From Streptomyces sp. VRA16 Mangrove soil (GTDB lineage Bacteria > Actinomycetota > Actinomycetes > Streptomycetales > Streptomycetaceae): 64,000 nucleotides of DNA. The first letter of the stretch is position 1, and every line of letters begins with the position of its first letter. This document shows, piece after piece, positions 43,333-51,657 of this stretch. The stretch is from assembly GCF_017377775.1 (NCBI RefSeq), contig NZ_JAFVLN010000001.1, forward strand, positions 558,001 through 622,000, read 5' to 3'. The notes under the pieces are model-generated. The model worked only from the letters and a program-made list of their open reading frames with translations. It ran no database searches and was not told the origin of the DNA. Position numbers and translations under genes: made by a program.

Positions 43333-45723
43333 ATGAGCCTGTCCGGGCGAAGATCCGGAGTGCGGCGCGCCTTAGGCGGCGGGATGGCCGCCGCCGCGCT
43401 GACTCTCGGCGGATTCCAGGCACTGCCCGCCGCGGCGGCCCCCACGGCGAGTGCCGCGGCGGACCCCGGGGCCCGCACCGCCGCCTGTGACGACGGCGGC
43501 GACCAGGGCCCGCGCTGCGTCGCCGTGAAGACGGCGCTCGACGCGGCCCCGGCCAAGGGCGGCGCCACGACCCTGACGGTGAAGGTCGACCCCCGCATCG
43601 ACATCCCCGGCGCGAAGGTCGAGATCGACCTCCCGGCGGCCCTGCGCTTCAGCGACGCGCCCGACGGCTTCGCCATCGACCGGCGGGCCGACGCCCTCCC
43701 CGGCGACGGCGGATCCGTCAGCCGCGCCACCCGCACCCTGGACCTGCGCGCGGACCGCACCCTCACCTTCACCGCCCCCGTGACCGCCGCCGCCACCGGC
43801 GACCTGACCGTGCGCACCCGCGTCCTGCCGCCCGAGGGCTACGGCGCGGGCGTCGAGGACCCGGCCCTGCTCACCGTGGGCACCGACGCCGCCCACTCCC
43901 GCCTCGGTCTCGCCTCCGGCACCTACACCGCGGCCAAGGCCCCCGCAGGGACCAAGGTGAAGCCGCTGATGGGCAGGCCCACCGCGAAGATCCCCGCCGA
44001 AGGACTGGCGAAGCCGCACACCGACGACCCCGGCGCCGCCGCGACCCTGTCCGCCGCCGGAGCCCTCACCTGCGTCCGCGGCTCCTTCTTCTACAACGAC
44101 GAGGACGGCGTGGCCCGCTCGTCCGCCAACCTCCAGGTGCAGGTCTGGGACGAGGACCCGGCCAACAGCGACGACCTGCTCACCGTCGGACTCACCGACG
44201 GCAACGGCGCGTTCCGGCTGTGCTTCGACAACGGCACCGACGCGCTCGGCGGCCAGGACCTCTACCTCAAGTTCGTCACCCAGAACGGCCAGTGGGGCGT
44301 GGAACGCGACGACGACGACGTCTACGAGTTCCGTACGCCCAACTTCGAGGACCGCGGCGACGGCACCACCAGCAACCTCGGCTCCTACACCGCGGCCGAC
44401 GCGCGGCTCCAAGGCGCCCTGCGCGCCTACGACTTCGCCAACACCGCCGCCGAATGGACCCCCGGCGACTGCTGGGACGAACGCGACTGGGACTGCCGCC
44501 GCACCGACATCAACTGGCACCCGGACGACGACCCGGGCGGTGCCTTCTACCGGCCGAGCGAGGACGAGATCTATCTCCCGCCGCAGGACGCCGACGACCG
44601 CAACGTCGTCGTCCACGAGATCGGCCACGCCGTCATGGACGACACCTACGAAGAGGACGACTTCGACACCCACTGCCCCTCCCCGCACTACATCACGAAC
44701 ACCAGCAGCACCAACTGCGCCTGGTCGGAAGGGTTCGCGGACTGGTACGGCGTCGCCGTGTTCGGCGACCCGCTGTACGTCGACCGCACCGACACCAACA
44801 ACGACGCCAGCGGCTTCACCGTCGACTTCGACAAGCACACCTGGGACACCGGCGGATGGGACGACGGCGACGCGGTCGAGGGCCGGGTGGCCGGAGCGCT
44901 GTGGGACCTGGTCGACAGCGGCACGGAGGGCTGGGACGCGTACGGCGAAGGACTCGCCCCCGTGTGGAACACCTTCCTCGACCACCGGGCCACGACCTTC
45001 CGCGAGTACTGGGACGCACGCGTCGCGGACGGCCGCGAGACCGGCGCGCCCGCGCTCGGCAGCCTCTTCCAGAACACCATCGACTACGGCTACCGCAATC
45101 CGCTGACGAACCACCAGTCGCAGACCCGGCCCACCCCGGACCCCGCCCACAACTACCGGTTCGACACAACCAAGGTGTTCTGGTCCGTGGTGGCCCTGCG
45201 CCCGCCCGCCGGCGCCGACTACGACCTCAGGCTCTACGACGACCAGGCGCAGAACGACCTGCTCGGCGCCAGCGTCGCCGGGACCGGCGTCACCGACTTC
45301 GTCGCCATCAACTCCAACGTGCGTCCCACGGGTGACTACTACCCGCGGGTCACCCAGGTCTCGGGCACGGGCGACTACGGTGTCGAGGCCGACGAGACGG
45401 AAGGCGTCTTCGCCGGCTCGCCCACGGTCACCATGGGCGCCGACCGGCTCGCCGCCGTCTGGGACCTCTGCCTTCCGGAGGCGGAGAAGGCGACGTACAC
45501 GGTCACCCCCTCGGGCACCGACCAGGACGCCGAACTGTTCGTCGTCGACACGACGCAGGGCGGCGGCGACAACGTCGTGAGCCGGCTCGGCGCCACCGCC
45601 GCCGGTGACACGGCCGGGGCCGGCGCACCCGAGTCGGTCACCGTCGACCTGCCGAGCGGCTGTCACGGCCTCGTGCTCGTGAACAAGGCGGGCAGCGGCA
45701 CGTACACCCTCACCAAGTCGTGA
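43333..45723 (+). CDS. Secreted zinc metalloprotease-like protein (796 aa)
   Basis: Signal peptide (basic start, hydrophobic core, cleavage near LPAAAA), a beta-rich propeptide-like region up to about residue 240, and a catalytic domain with VVVHEIGHAVMDD (H428, E429, H432) and, 34 residues later, WSEGFADWYG (E466), the HEXXH...E arrangement of gluzincins such as M1/M36-type. The C-terminal 200 residues are beta sandwich domains (YDLRLYDDQAQNDLLGASV, YTVTPSGTDQDAELFV), probably substrate-binding or P-domain-like. ATG 43333 has AGGGAG upstream. No obvious inhibitor or transporter partner. A strong hairpin follows. The 216 bases before it show promoter space only. Confidence 0.78.
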   Translation: MSLSGRRSGVRRALGGGMAAAALTLGGFQALPAAAAPTASAAADPGARTAACDDGGDQGPRCVAVKTALDAAPAKGGATTLTVKVDPRIDIPGAKVEIDLPAALRFSDAPDGFAIDRRADALPGDGGSVSRATRTLDLRADRTLTFTAPVTAAATGDLTVRTRVLPPEGYGAGVEDPALLTVGTDAAHSRLGLASGTYTAAKAPAGTKVKPLMGRPTAKIPAEGLAKPHTDDPGAAATLSAAGALTCVRGSFFYNDEDGVARSSANLQVQVWDEDPANSDDLLTVGLTDGNGAFRLCFDNGTDALGGQDLYLKFVTQNGQWGVERDDDDVYEFRTPNFEDRGDGTTSNLGSYTAADARLQGALRAYDFANTAAEWTPGDCWDERDWDCRRTDINWHPDDDPGGAFYRPSEDEIYLPPQDADDRNVVVHEIGHAVMDDTYEEDDFDTHCPSPHYITNTSSTNCAWSEGFADWYGVAVFGDPLYVDRTDTNNDASGFTVDFDKHTWDTGGWDDGDAVEGRVAGALWDLVDSGTEGWDAYGEGLAPVWNTFLDHRATTFREYWDARVADGRETGAPALGSLFQNTIDYGYRNPLTNHQSQTRPTPDPAHNYRFDTTKVFWSVVALRPPAGADYDLRLYDDQAQNDLLGASVAGTGVTDFVAINSNVRPTGDYYPRVTQVSGTGDYGVEADETEGVFAGSPTVTMGADRLAAVWDLCLPEAEKATYTVTPSGTDQDAELFVVDTTQGGGDNVVSRLGATAAGDTAGAGAPESVTVDLPSGCHGLVLVNKAGSGTYTLTKS

Positions 45724-45752
45724 GCACCGCCCCGTCGGGCGCCCGGCCCGGT

Positions 45753-45779
45753 CCCGCCGGGCACCGGACGCCCGGCGGG
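45753..45779 (+). terminator. Strong hairpin after the metalloprotease gene
   Basis: CCCGCCGGGC-N7-GCCCGGCGGG, a perfect 10-bp GC stem, 30 nt past the stop and before the next start at 45816. Confidence 0.75.
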
Positions 45780-45815
45780 CGGAACCGGAACGTCCCGCCG
45801 CGCCGTCGAAAGGGC

Positions 45816-46568
45816 ATGCGCACCTCATCCGCCCTCATGGCCGGCGCTGCGGCCCTGCTCCTGACCGCCTGCCAGTCGGACGACGGCGCCGCCGCGCCCG
45901 AGCGGCCGACCGGCAGCGGCGAGCCGGCCGTCGTCGTCCGGACGATCCCGGGCACGCCGTCACCGGCCGTGCTCGCGGCCCTGCCGGAGTTCACCCTCTA
46001 CGGCGACCGCAGCGTCGTCGTGCCGGGACCGGCCGAGGGCTCGCTGCTCACGGCGACCGTGCGCCGGGTCGACGACGCGAAGGCGGACCGCCTCTACGCC
46101 GACGCGTACGAGACCGCGCACGGCCCGACCCCCGATACGGACGCCGTGGACGCAGGCGTGCTCGTCGCCACCGTCGCGGGCCCGGGGCAGCCGCGCACCG
46201 CCCGGCTGCCGCTGCCCGACGACGACGTGAAAGCGTTCCGCGAGCGGCTCGATCCGCAGCGCTGGTCCCCGGACGCCGTCGTCGCCGCGCCCCGTCCCTA
46301 CCGGCCCACCCGGCTCGCCGTGTTCGCCCGCCCCTGGACCGACGACTCCACTCCGTCCCGGGCCTGGACGCTCGGCGACCCCACCCAAGGCACCGACACC
46401 ACCGAAGGCACGTGCGCCATTCTCACCGGCACCCGGCGCGCCCGCGCGGAGCACCTGGCCGCCGCGGCCGGACCCGGCGTCGTCTGGACGTACCGCGGCG
46501 CCCGCCTCCAGCTCACCCTGCGACCGCTGCTGCCGCACGAACGCGACTGCGACGACCTGGAACCGTGA
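45816..46568 (+). CDS. Hypothetical lipoprotein (250 aa)
   Basis: Signal peptide with lipobox LTAC (Cys19) after MRTSSALMAGAAALLL. The mature part has PEFTLYGDRSVVVPGPAEGS, VATVAGPGQPRTARLPLPDDD and VVWTYRGARLQLTLRPLLPHE. No known family recognised; such surface lipoproteins are frequent in Streptomyces. ATG 45816 with GAAAGGG upstream chosen over an earlier in-frame start at 45720 that lacks a signal sequence and would run through the terminator. Convergent with the MerR gene. Confidence 0.65.
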   Translation: MRTSSALMAGAAALLLTACQSDDGAAAPERPTGSGEPAVVVRTIPGTPSPAVLAALPEFTLYGDRSVVVPGPAEGSLLTATVRRVDDAKADRLYADAYETAHGPTPDTDAVDAGVLVATVAGPGQPRTARLPLPDDDVKAFRERLDPQRWSPDAVVAAPRPYRPTRLAVFARPWTDDSTPSRAWTLGDPTQGTDTTEGTCAILTGTRRARAEHLAAAAGPGVVWTYRGARLQLTLRPLLPHERDCDDLEP

Positions 46569-46593
46569 CGGGCACGCCGGGCCAGAACCTCCG

Positions 46594-47541
46594 TCAGAGC
46601 GTGGCGAGTTCCGCGTCCAGGGCCGCCAGCAACCAGTCGTGCGCCGTACCCGGCGTCGGATCCGGGACGGCGCCCGGCGTGGTGGTCAGGTCCGCCACCA
46701 GGTCCCAGTACCTGTCCAGGCGGGGATCGTTCGCGAGCTGTCCCGCGAGGCCGCGACGGAATTCCGGCGTGTCACGCAGCCCCGTCACGGTCGCGTACGT
46801 CGCCACGAAGCAGTCCAGCGCCTCGCCCGGAGCCGGGTCCGCGCCCTTGCGCATCACGGGAGCCGCCAGCGCGTAGGCCTCCGCCAACCCCGCGTACAGC
46901 ACGGTGGATTCACGCGCGCCCGCCGCACGGTGCGCGGCCGGCTGGGTGGGCTCCGTGCCCCCGCAGGGCCGGGACACCAGAGCGCACAGCCGGGCGAGGG
47001 CGAGCACCTGCTCCGGGGCCGGGGCGTCGGGCGGCTGCGGGACGGCGGCCGCCAGGAAGTCGGCACGCGCGCCGGACGGCATCCGCGGCGGCAGCCAGGC
47101 GCGCCAGAACCGGGCCAGCGGGTCCGTGCTCGGCGGTGTCCCGAGCGCCCCGACGAGCCGCAGCCGCTTTGCCCGCTCCCGCGGCGCGCACTCCTGGACC
47201 AGCCGCAGCGCGGCCTCCTGCCAGCGCAGCGCGGTCAACTGCGATCCCAGAGTGCGCAGTTGACCCGCGACGGCGTCCTCGAGCACGCTCTGCGCACCGG
47301 CCCGCTCCTCGACGATCCGCCGCACCTCGGGGACGGGCAGCCCCAGGCCGCGCAGCGAACGGATCAGCTGGAGCCGGTCCAGGGCGTCGGGGGCGTACCT
47401 GCGGTGCCCGCCCGTGCTGCGCGATCGCTCCGGCAGCAGGCCGTTGTCGGAGTAGAAGCGGACGGTCTTGACGGTCGTCCCCGCGTGCTCGGCGAGCTCA
47501 CCGATGCTCCACAGGCCGTCGGATCCGGACGACAGCGACAC
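46594..47541 (-). CDS. MerR-family transcriptional regulator (315 aa)
   Basis: N-terminal MerR HTH (WSIGELAEHAGTTVKTVRFY, then LPERSRSTGGHRRYAPDALDRLQLI) with the dimerisation helix, and a long C-terminal domain (from about residue 120) that resembles small-molecule-binding extensions. GTG 47541 has GGGAGG upstream. Divergent from the fused alpha/beta hydrolase gene with a MerR-like dyad at 47544-47565 between them, so it probably controls both in response to the hydrolase's substrate. Confidence 0.85.
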   Translation of the reverse strand: MSLSSGSDGLWSIGELAEHAGTTVKTVRFYSDNGLLPERSRSTGGHRRYAPDALDRLQLIRSLRGLGLPVPEVRRIVEERAGAQSVLEDAVAGQLRTLGSQLTALRWQEAALRLVQECAPRERAKRLRLVGALGTPPSTDPLARFWRAWLPPRMPSGARADFLAAAVPQPPDAPAPEQVLALARLCALVSRPCGGTEPTQPAAHRAAGARESTVLYAGLAEAYALAAPVMRKGADPAPGEALDCFVATYATVTGLRDTPEFRRGLAGQLANDPRLDRYWDLVADLTTTPGAVPDPTPGTAHDWLLAALDAELATL

Positions 47542-47543
47542 TT

Positions 47544-47565
47544 GAACCTCCCTCTGGGGGAGTTC
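47544..47565. promoter_or_regulatory. MerR-type operator candidate
   Basis: GAACCTCCC-N4-GGGGAGTTC is an inverted repeat with 7 of 9 arm positions paired, typical in size for MerR sites. It covers the regulator's own ribosome binding site and lies about 72 nt before the hydrolase start. Confidence 0.5.
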
Positions 47566-47636
47566 CTAACGTACCCGCGAACGCGGCGCGGCGACGGACC
47601 GGGCCGCGCGCGACGGAGTACCGAGGAGAGTGGACG

Positions 47637-49145
47637 ATGACCGAATTCGTGCTGGTGCCGGGGCTGTTCACCGGCCCCGACGCATGGCGGGCGACGGCGG
47701 AGCGGCTCACCGCCGAGGGCGCGAAGACCCATGTGGTCCCGTCGCCGACCGCCGTCGGCGCCGATCTGGAGGCGCACATCGCGCAGGTCGTGGAGATCGT
47801 CGACGAGATCGGCGCGGACCGGCCCGACGTCGTGCTGGTCGGTCACGACTACGGGGTGTACCCCGCCGTGGGGGCGGCGGACCGGCGGCCGGGCCGCATC
47901 GCCAGGATCGTGTACGTGGACACGGGTCCGGTGGCCGACGGCGCCCAGGCGCTGGCGACCGTCCCCCAGCAGGACCTGCGCGAGCGGCTCGCCGCGGCCG
48001 GGGACACCCAGGGCGTGCTGCCGCCGCCCGCGCGGGACGAGTGGCCGCGGTGGGGGAGCACGGCGGGACTGTCCGCAGCGGACCTGGACCGGCTCACCGC
48101 ACACGCCGTCCCGCAGCCCCTGGGCACCCTGCTCCAGCCGCTGCGGCTCACAGGTACGGAACTCCCGCCGACCACGGGAGTGCTGTGCGCGGACAGCGGC
48201 GCGACCATCGCCGCCGTCCGGATGCTCCTGGACTTCGGCGACCCGGCGATCAAGGCGCTGGCCAGGCCCGAGGTCACCTTCTTCGAACTGCCCACCGGAC
48301 ACTGGCCGATGCTGTCCTGCCCCGACGAACTCGCCGAGGCGCTGCTCGCGGCGGCCGCCGGAGCAGGCGAACGCCTGGAGAGCGGACAGCGCGAGGAGAC
48401 GGCGGCGCCCGGATACCAGCGGCCGTTCCTGCTCGACGTGCCGCAGATCCCACGGGAGCGGCGCGGGAACCTCGACCTGTACGTTCCTCAGGGCGCCCCG
48501 GACCGGCCGCTGCCCGCGATCGTGTTCGTGCACGGCGGACCGGTGCCCGCGACCGCGCGGCCGACACCCCGCGACTGGGCCACCTTCGTCGGCTACGGCC
48601 GGTACGCGGCGCAGCAGGGCGTGATCGGGGTGACCGTCGACCACCGGCTGCACGACGTGACCGCGTACCCGACGGCCGCGGAGGACGTGGCCGCGGCGGT
48701 CGCCGAGGTGCGCGCCGATCCACGCGTCGACGCGGACCGGATCGCGCTGTGGTTCTTCTCCGGTGGCGGGCCCCTGACGGCGCCGTGGCTGAGCGCCGCC
48801 CCGCCGTGGCTGCGCTGCCTCGCCGCCAACTACCCGATCATGGCGATGCTGCCCGGGTGGGGGGTCGACGATCCCCGGTTCCGGCCGGCCCAGGCCGTCG
48901 CGCGGGGTGCGCAGCGGCCCCCGTTCGTGCTCGTCAGGGCCGGTCTGGAGACCTCGGCGGTCGCGGCGACCGTGGCCGACTTCATCGAGGCCGCCGCGGC
49001 CGGGGGTGAACCGGTCGAGGTGATCGACGTCCCGGACGGGCACCACGGCTTCGAGGGACTCGACCACACCGGCACCGCGCGGGCGGCCGTGCGGGAGGCG
49101 ATGCGGCGCGTGCTCGTACGGCTCGACGCCGGGCCCGCCGCCTGA
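47637..49145 (+). CDS. Fused double alpha/beta-hydrolase (502 aa)
   Basis: Two hydrolase domains in one chain. N-terminal half (1-240): FVLVPGLFTGPDAW, DVVLVGHDYGVYPAVGA with Asp71 at the nucleophile position instead of Ser (GHDYG, as in haloalkane dehalogenases and epoxide hydrolases), and FELPTGHWPM (His222). C-terminal half (about 260-502): LPAIVFVHGGPVPATARP (oxyanion HGG), ALWFFSGGGPLTAPW (Ser375), and IDVPDGHHGFEGLDH (His), a BD-FAE/dienelactone-hydrolase-like esterase. Each could be active on different bonds of one substrate. ATG 47637, MerR-controlled. The fusion could also be an annotation-like artefact, but the frame is continuous with no stop or start between. Confidence 0.78.
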   Translation: MTEFVLVPGLFTGPDAWRATAERLTAEGAKTHVVPSPTAVGADLEAHIAQVVEIVDEIGADRPDVVLVGHDYGVYPAVGAADRRPGRIARIVYVDTGPVADGAQALATVPQQDLRERLAAAGDTQGVLPPPARDEWPRWGSTAGLSAADLDRLTAHAVPQPLGTLLQPLRLTGTELPPTTGVLCADSGATIAAVRMLLDFGDPAIKALARPEVTFFELPTGHWPMLSCPDELAEALLAAAAGAGERLESGQREETAAPGYQRPFLLDVPQIPRERRGNLDLYVPQGAPDRPLPAIVFVHGGPVPATARPTPRDWATFVGYGRYAAQQGVIGVTVDHRLHDVTAYPTAAEDVAAAVAEVRADPRVDADRIALWFFSGGGPLTAPWLSAAPPWLRCLAANYPIMAMLPGWGVDDPRFRPAQAVARGAQRPPFVLVRAGLETSAVAATVADFIEAAAAGGEPVEVIDVPDGHHGFEGLDHTGTARAAVREAMRRVLVRLDAGPAA

Positions 49146-49151
49146 TCCCGG

Positions 49152-50795
49152 TCAGGACACCAGGGGCAGCTCCTCGGACTCGGCGAGGCGCACGGTGGAC
49201 AGACCGCCGCGCTCGCTGCGCACGTCGACCACCTTCAGCTGCGTGCCCGGCAGCAGGATGAACTCCTCCTCGCCGGTGAACGCCGAGAAGTCCCGGATGC
49301 CGACGGCCCGCACCGGCTGCACCTCGAACAGCGTCCGCTTGCCGCGGCCGCCGAGGAACGCGCGGGCCACCCCGACCTGCGACGTGCACGACGACACGCC
49401 CCACCAGGTGACCGTCCGCCCCACCGGGTACTGCGCGCGCAGGTCGAGCGGCACTCCGCGCCACAACGGCGCGGTGCGGGCGGGCAGTTGTTCCACCGCG
49501 GAGAACAGCAGCCGCAGGTAGGGGAGGTAGGGGACGATCTTCGAGCGGTCCGGTGACCGCAGGACGGCGTTGATCTCCCGGTAGAACGCCGACTCGCAGG
49601 TGTAGAGGTACAGGGCGGCGATCGTGTCCGCGGACAGCCGCCCGGACCGCGCGCCGGCGGCACCAGGGTCGTCGGCCCGCAGCTTGCCGAACTCGTGCGA
49701 ACGCTGCACGTGCCCGGCCAGGCCCGAGAGCAGTCGGGAGACCGGGCCGACCGCCTCGCGGAAGTCCATCAGCGGGGTGTCGGCGACGCCGGTGATCGCG
49801 TCGAGGAGCAGGCCCTCGTCCTTCACGCTGGACAGCCGCTCCAGATACATCTGGTGCAGTTCCATCGTGGACGTGATGAACGCGCCCATCCGCTCCGCCA
49901 CCCCGCCGCCGGCGCCGCCCGGCACGGCCGCGTCCTTGTCCCAACCGAGGCTCGGCAGCCAGTCCACCGGGTCCGCGCCCAGGGACGCGAGCGCGTCGTT
50001 CACCGTCGCGAAGTGGTCGCCGTCGCAGAAGATGTCGCCCTGCGCCGCGGGATTGGGATGGTCGATGTGCCGGACCTCGACCTCGGGATACTTCTTCTCC
50101 AGACGCTGGACGATCGTCTTCAGGCTGCGCGCGTGCGCACCCCACCACGCGAAGACGACCCCCCGGTCCTCCTCGTCGGCGCCCTGCTTCGCCCGCAGGA
50201 TCTCCTCGACGACCCGCTCGGCCACCGGACGCCAGAACGCCGTGTGCGGATCGGCGCCCCGCGGCCCGTCACTGCTCGCCGTCAGCGCCGCGTTCAGCAG
50301 CAGCACTCCCTGCGTCAGCATGGCCTGGAACCACTCCGGCGGCTGCACCGTGTCCCGCTGCTGCAACAGCTTGCGGAGGTCGGCTATCGGGGTCTTCTTC
50401 GGGATGTTGTACTTCCACATCGCCGCCGCCTTGATGATGCAGCGGATGCTCACGACCCGGCCGAACTGACTGTCCTTCCAGTCGTGGAAGGTGTTGTCGA
50501 ACATCGCGATGCCGGTGGCGCTCTCCGGCCGCGGATAGGGGTTCTGGCCGAACACCACGACCTTCCACTTGTGCGGAGGGTGCGGCTTGAGCGCCTGGAA
50601 CGTCAGCTCGCGGACCGGTACGACGTCGGGGGCGCGGCCCGGTCCGATGAACGAGGCAGCTCCGGGCTGCGCCTCGATCACCGGCTTGAGCAGCGGCAGC
50701 CAGGGCTCACCGCCGCCCTTGAACAGCTCGGCCAGCGCCAACGGGTCGGCGGGGTCGTGGGGTTCGGGCTGCGCGGGGGAGTTGGTGTCGATCAT
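49152..50795 (-). CDS. Uracil-DNA glycosylase domain fused to an ADP-ribosyltransferase domain (547 aa)
   Basis: Residues about 60-275 match family-1 UDG: VVVFGQNPYPRPESATGIAM (83-88 is GQNPYP for the GQDPYH motif), TQGVLLLNAALT (Asn168, equivalent to Ung Asn123) and HPNPAAQGDIF...DHFATVNDAL (His246, equivalent to Ung His187). Tyr87 is kept but the catalytic Asp is Asn85. After a linker (285-390) comes an R-S-E type ART: APLWRGVPLDL (Arg446), WWGVSSCTSQVG (STS-like, 468-472) and FTGEEEFILLPGTQL (ExE, Glu509/511), the pattern of arginine-type ADP-ribosyltransferases. No signal peptide. ATG 50795 chosen; TTG/GTG starts up to 50825 are possible. Divergent from a macro-domain gene. Function inferred: a DNA-directed ADP-ribosylating effector. 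Confidence 0.82.
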   Translation of the reverse strand: MIDTNSPAQPEPHDPADPLALAELFKGGGEPWLPLLKPVIEAQPGAASFIGPGRAPDVVPVRELTFQALKPHPPHKWKVVVFGQNPYPRPESATGIAMFDNTFHDWKDSQFGRVVSIRCIIKAAAMWKYNIPKKTPIADLRKLLQQRDTVQPPEWFQAMLTQGVLLLNAALTASSDGPRGADPHTAFWRPVAERVVEEILRAKQGADEEDRGVVFAWWGAHARSLKTIVQRLEKKYPEVEVRHIDHPNPAAQGDIFCDGDHFATVNDALASLGADPVDWLPSLGWDKDAAVPGGAGGGVAERMGAFITSTMELHQMYLERLSSVKDEGLLLDAITGVADTPLMDFREAVGPVSRLLSGLAGHVQRSHEFGKLRADDPGAAGARSGRLSADTIAALYLYTCESAFYREINAVLRSPDRSKIVPYLPYLRLLFSAVEQLPARTAPLWRGVPLDLRAQYPVGRTVTWWGVSSCTSQVGVARAFLGGRGKRTLFEVQPVRAVGIRDFSAFTGEEEFILLPGTQLKVVDVRSERGGLSTVRLAESEELPLVS

Positions 50796-50816
50796 GGCCG
50801 GGAGGCTAACAGCGGG

Positions 50817-50866
50817 CACTGACAACGCCGCCCGACGCTGTCAGCGCCCCAACTCCGTTGTCAGTG
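50817..50866. promoter_or_regulatory. 11-bp inverted repeat in the ART/macro divergent promoter
   Basis: CACTGACAACG (50817-50827) and CGTTGTCAGTG (50856-50866) are exact complements with 28 bp between, and a third TGTCAG half-site lies at 50839-50844. It sits just upstream of the ART gene and 56 nt before the macro gene, so it may coordinate both, for example through autoregulation by one product. Confidence 0.6.
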
Positions 50867-50921
50867 GCGGCCGGTAACGTCGTGACCAGTGGAAGAACCC
50901 CTTTTCCGACGGGAGTCGAAG

Positions 50922-51617
50922 ATGACGGTGGACGCTGCCCAGGCGGCCCTCGACGTGGTGCTGACGGACACGAACGTGAAGGTGGTCGAGGCCTGGCGGT
51001 CGGCCTTCGCCGACACCCCCGGCGTCCGGATCCGCAAGGGATCCCTGCTCACGGTCCGGGCCGACGCCTGGGTCAGCCCGACCAACGCGCGGGGGCTGAT
51101 GAACGGCGGGGTGGACGCCGCCGTGAAGCAGCACCTCGGCGCGGGCATCCAGCTGCGCGTACAGCGCGCCATCCGCGACGAGTTCGCGGGGCGGCTGCCC
51201 ATCGGCAGCGCGGTCTGCGTGCGCTCCGGGGCGGCCAACCCCACGTACCTGATCTCGACGCCGACGATGCAGGAGTCGTCGGAGAACGTGAGCGAGACGC
51301 TGAACGTGGCCTTGGCCTGCGCCGCCGCGTTCCAGGCGATCCACCGCAAGAACAGTGAGGAGCCGGGTGCCATCAGGTCGGTGGCCCTGGTCGGCATGGG
51401 GGCCCGCACCGGCCGGGTCCCGGCGCAGGTGTGCGCCAATCTGATGTGGACGGGCCACACCCTTTTCCAGGAGTACGAGTTCGACGACTACGACGAGCTG
51501 CGCGCGACGGTCCTGGCACAGCTCGCCGACATAGAGAGCGCGCCGGCCGGCGAGCGGGTGCGGATCACGCCGCCGGAGCGCGGCCGCACGCCGGGCCCGC
51601 GGCCCACGGGGCGGTGA
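50922..51617 (+). CDS. Macro-domain protein, putative ADP-ribosyl hydrolase (231 aa)
   Basis: Macro fold: VRIRKGSLLTVRADAWVSPTNARGLMNGGVDAAVKQHLG, where the NARGLMNGGVD segment (about residues 55-65) is the ADP-ribose loop, IGSAVCVRSG, YLISTPTMQ, and IRSVALVGMGARTGRVP (about 151-167), the phosphate loop. Asn and the Gly-rich loop are kept, so ADP-ribose binding or hydrolysis is likely. ATG 50922 has GGGAG at 50911-50915; GTG 50889 would add 11 residues. Divergent from the UDG-ART gene, so it probably removes or neutralises the mark made by it (DarG-like antitoxin role, inference). The stop lies within a triple 15-bp repeat. Confidence 0.85.
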   Translation: MTVDAAQAALDVVLTDTNVKVVEAWRSAFADTPGVRIRKGSLLTVRADAWVSPTNARGLMNGGVDAAVKQHLGAGIQLRVQRAIRDEFAGRLPIGSAVCVRSGAANPTYLISTPTMQESSENVSETLNVALACAAAFQAIHRKNSEEPGAIRSVALVGMGARTGRVPAQVCANLMWTGHTLFQEYEFDDYDELRATVLAQLADIESAPAGERVRITPPERGRTPGPRPTGR

Positions 51618-51657
51618 GCGGCTTCCAGGTGAGCGGCGTCCAGGTGAGCGGCCTCTA
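51613..51657. repeat. Three tandem 15-bp repeats at the macro gene end
   Basis: GGTGAGCGGCTTCCA, GGTGAGCGGCGTCCA and GGTGAGCGGCCTCTA in tandem. The macro stop codon (TGA) lies in the first copy. The last copy reaches the LuxR-remnant stop at 51655. They mark a recombination or slippage point at the gene junction. Confidence 0.8.

Noticed and set aside
45720..45815. Longer start for the lipoprotein gene from 45720.
   Set aside because: It would cover the hairpin at 45753-45779 and bury the signal peptide.
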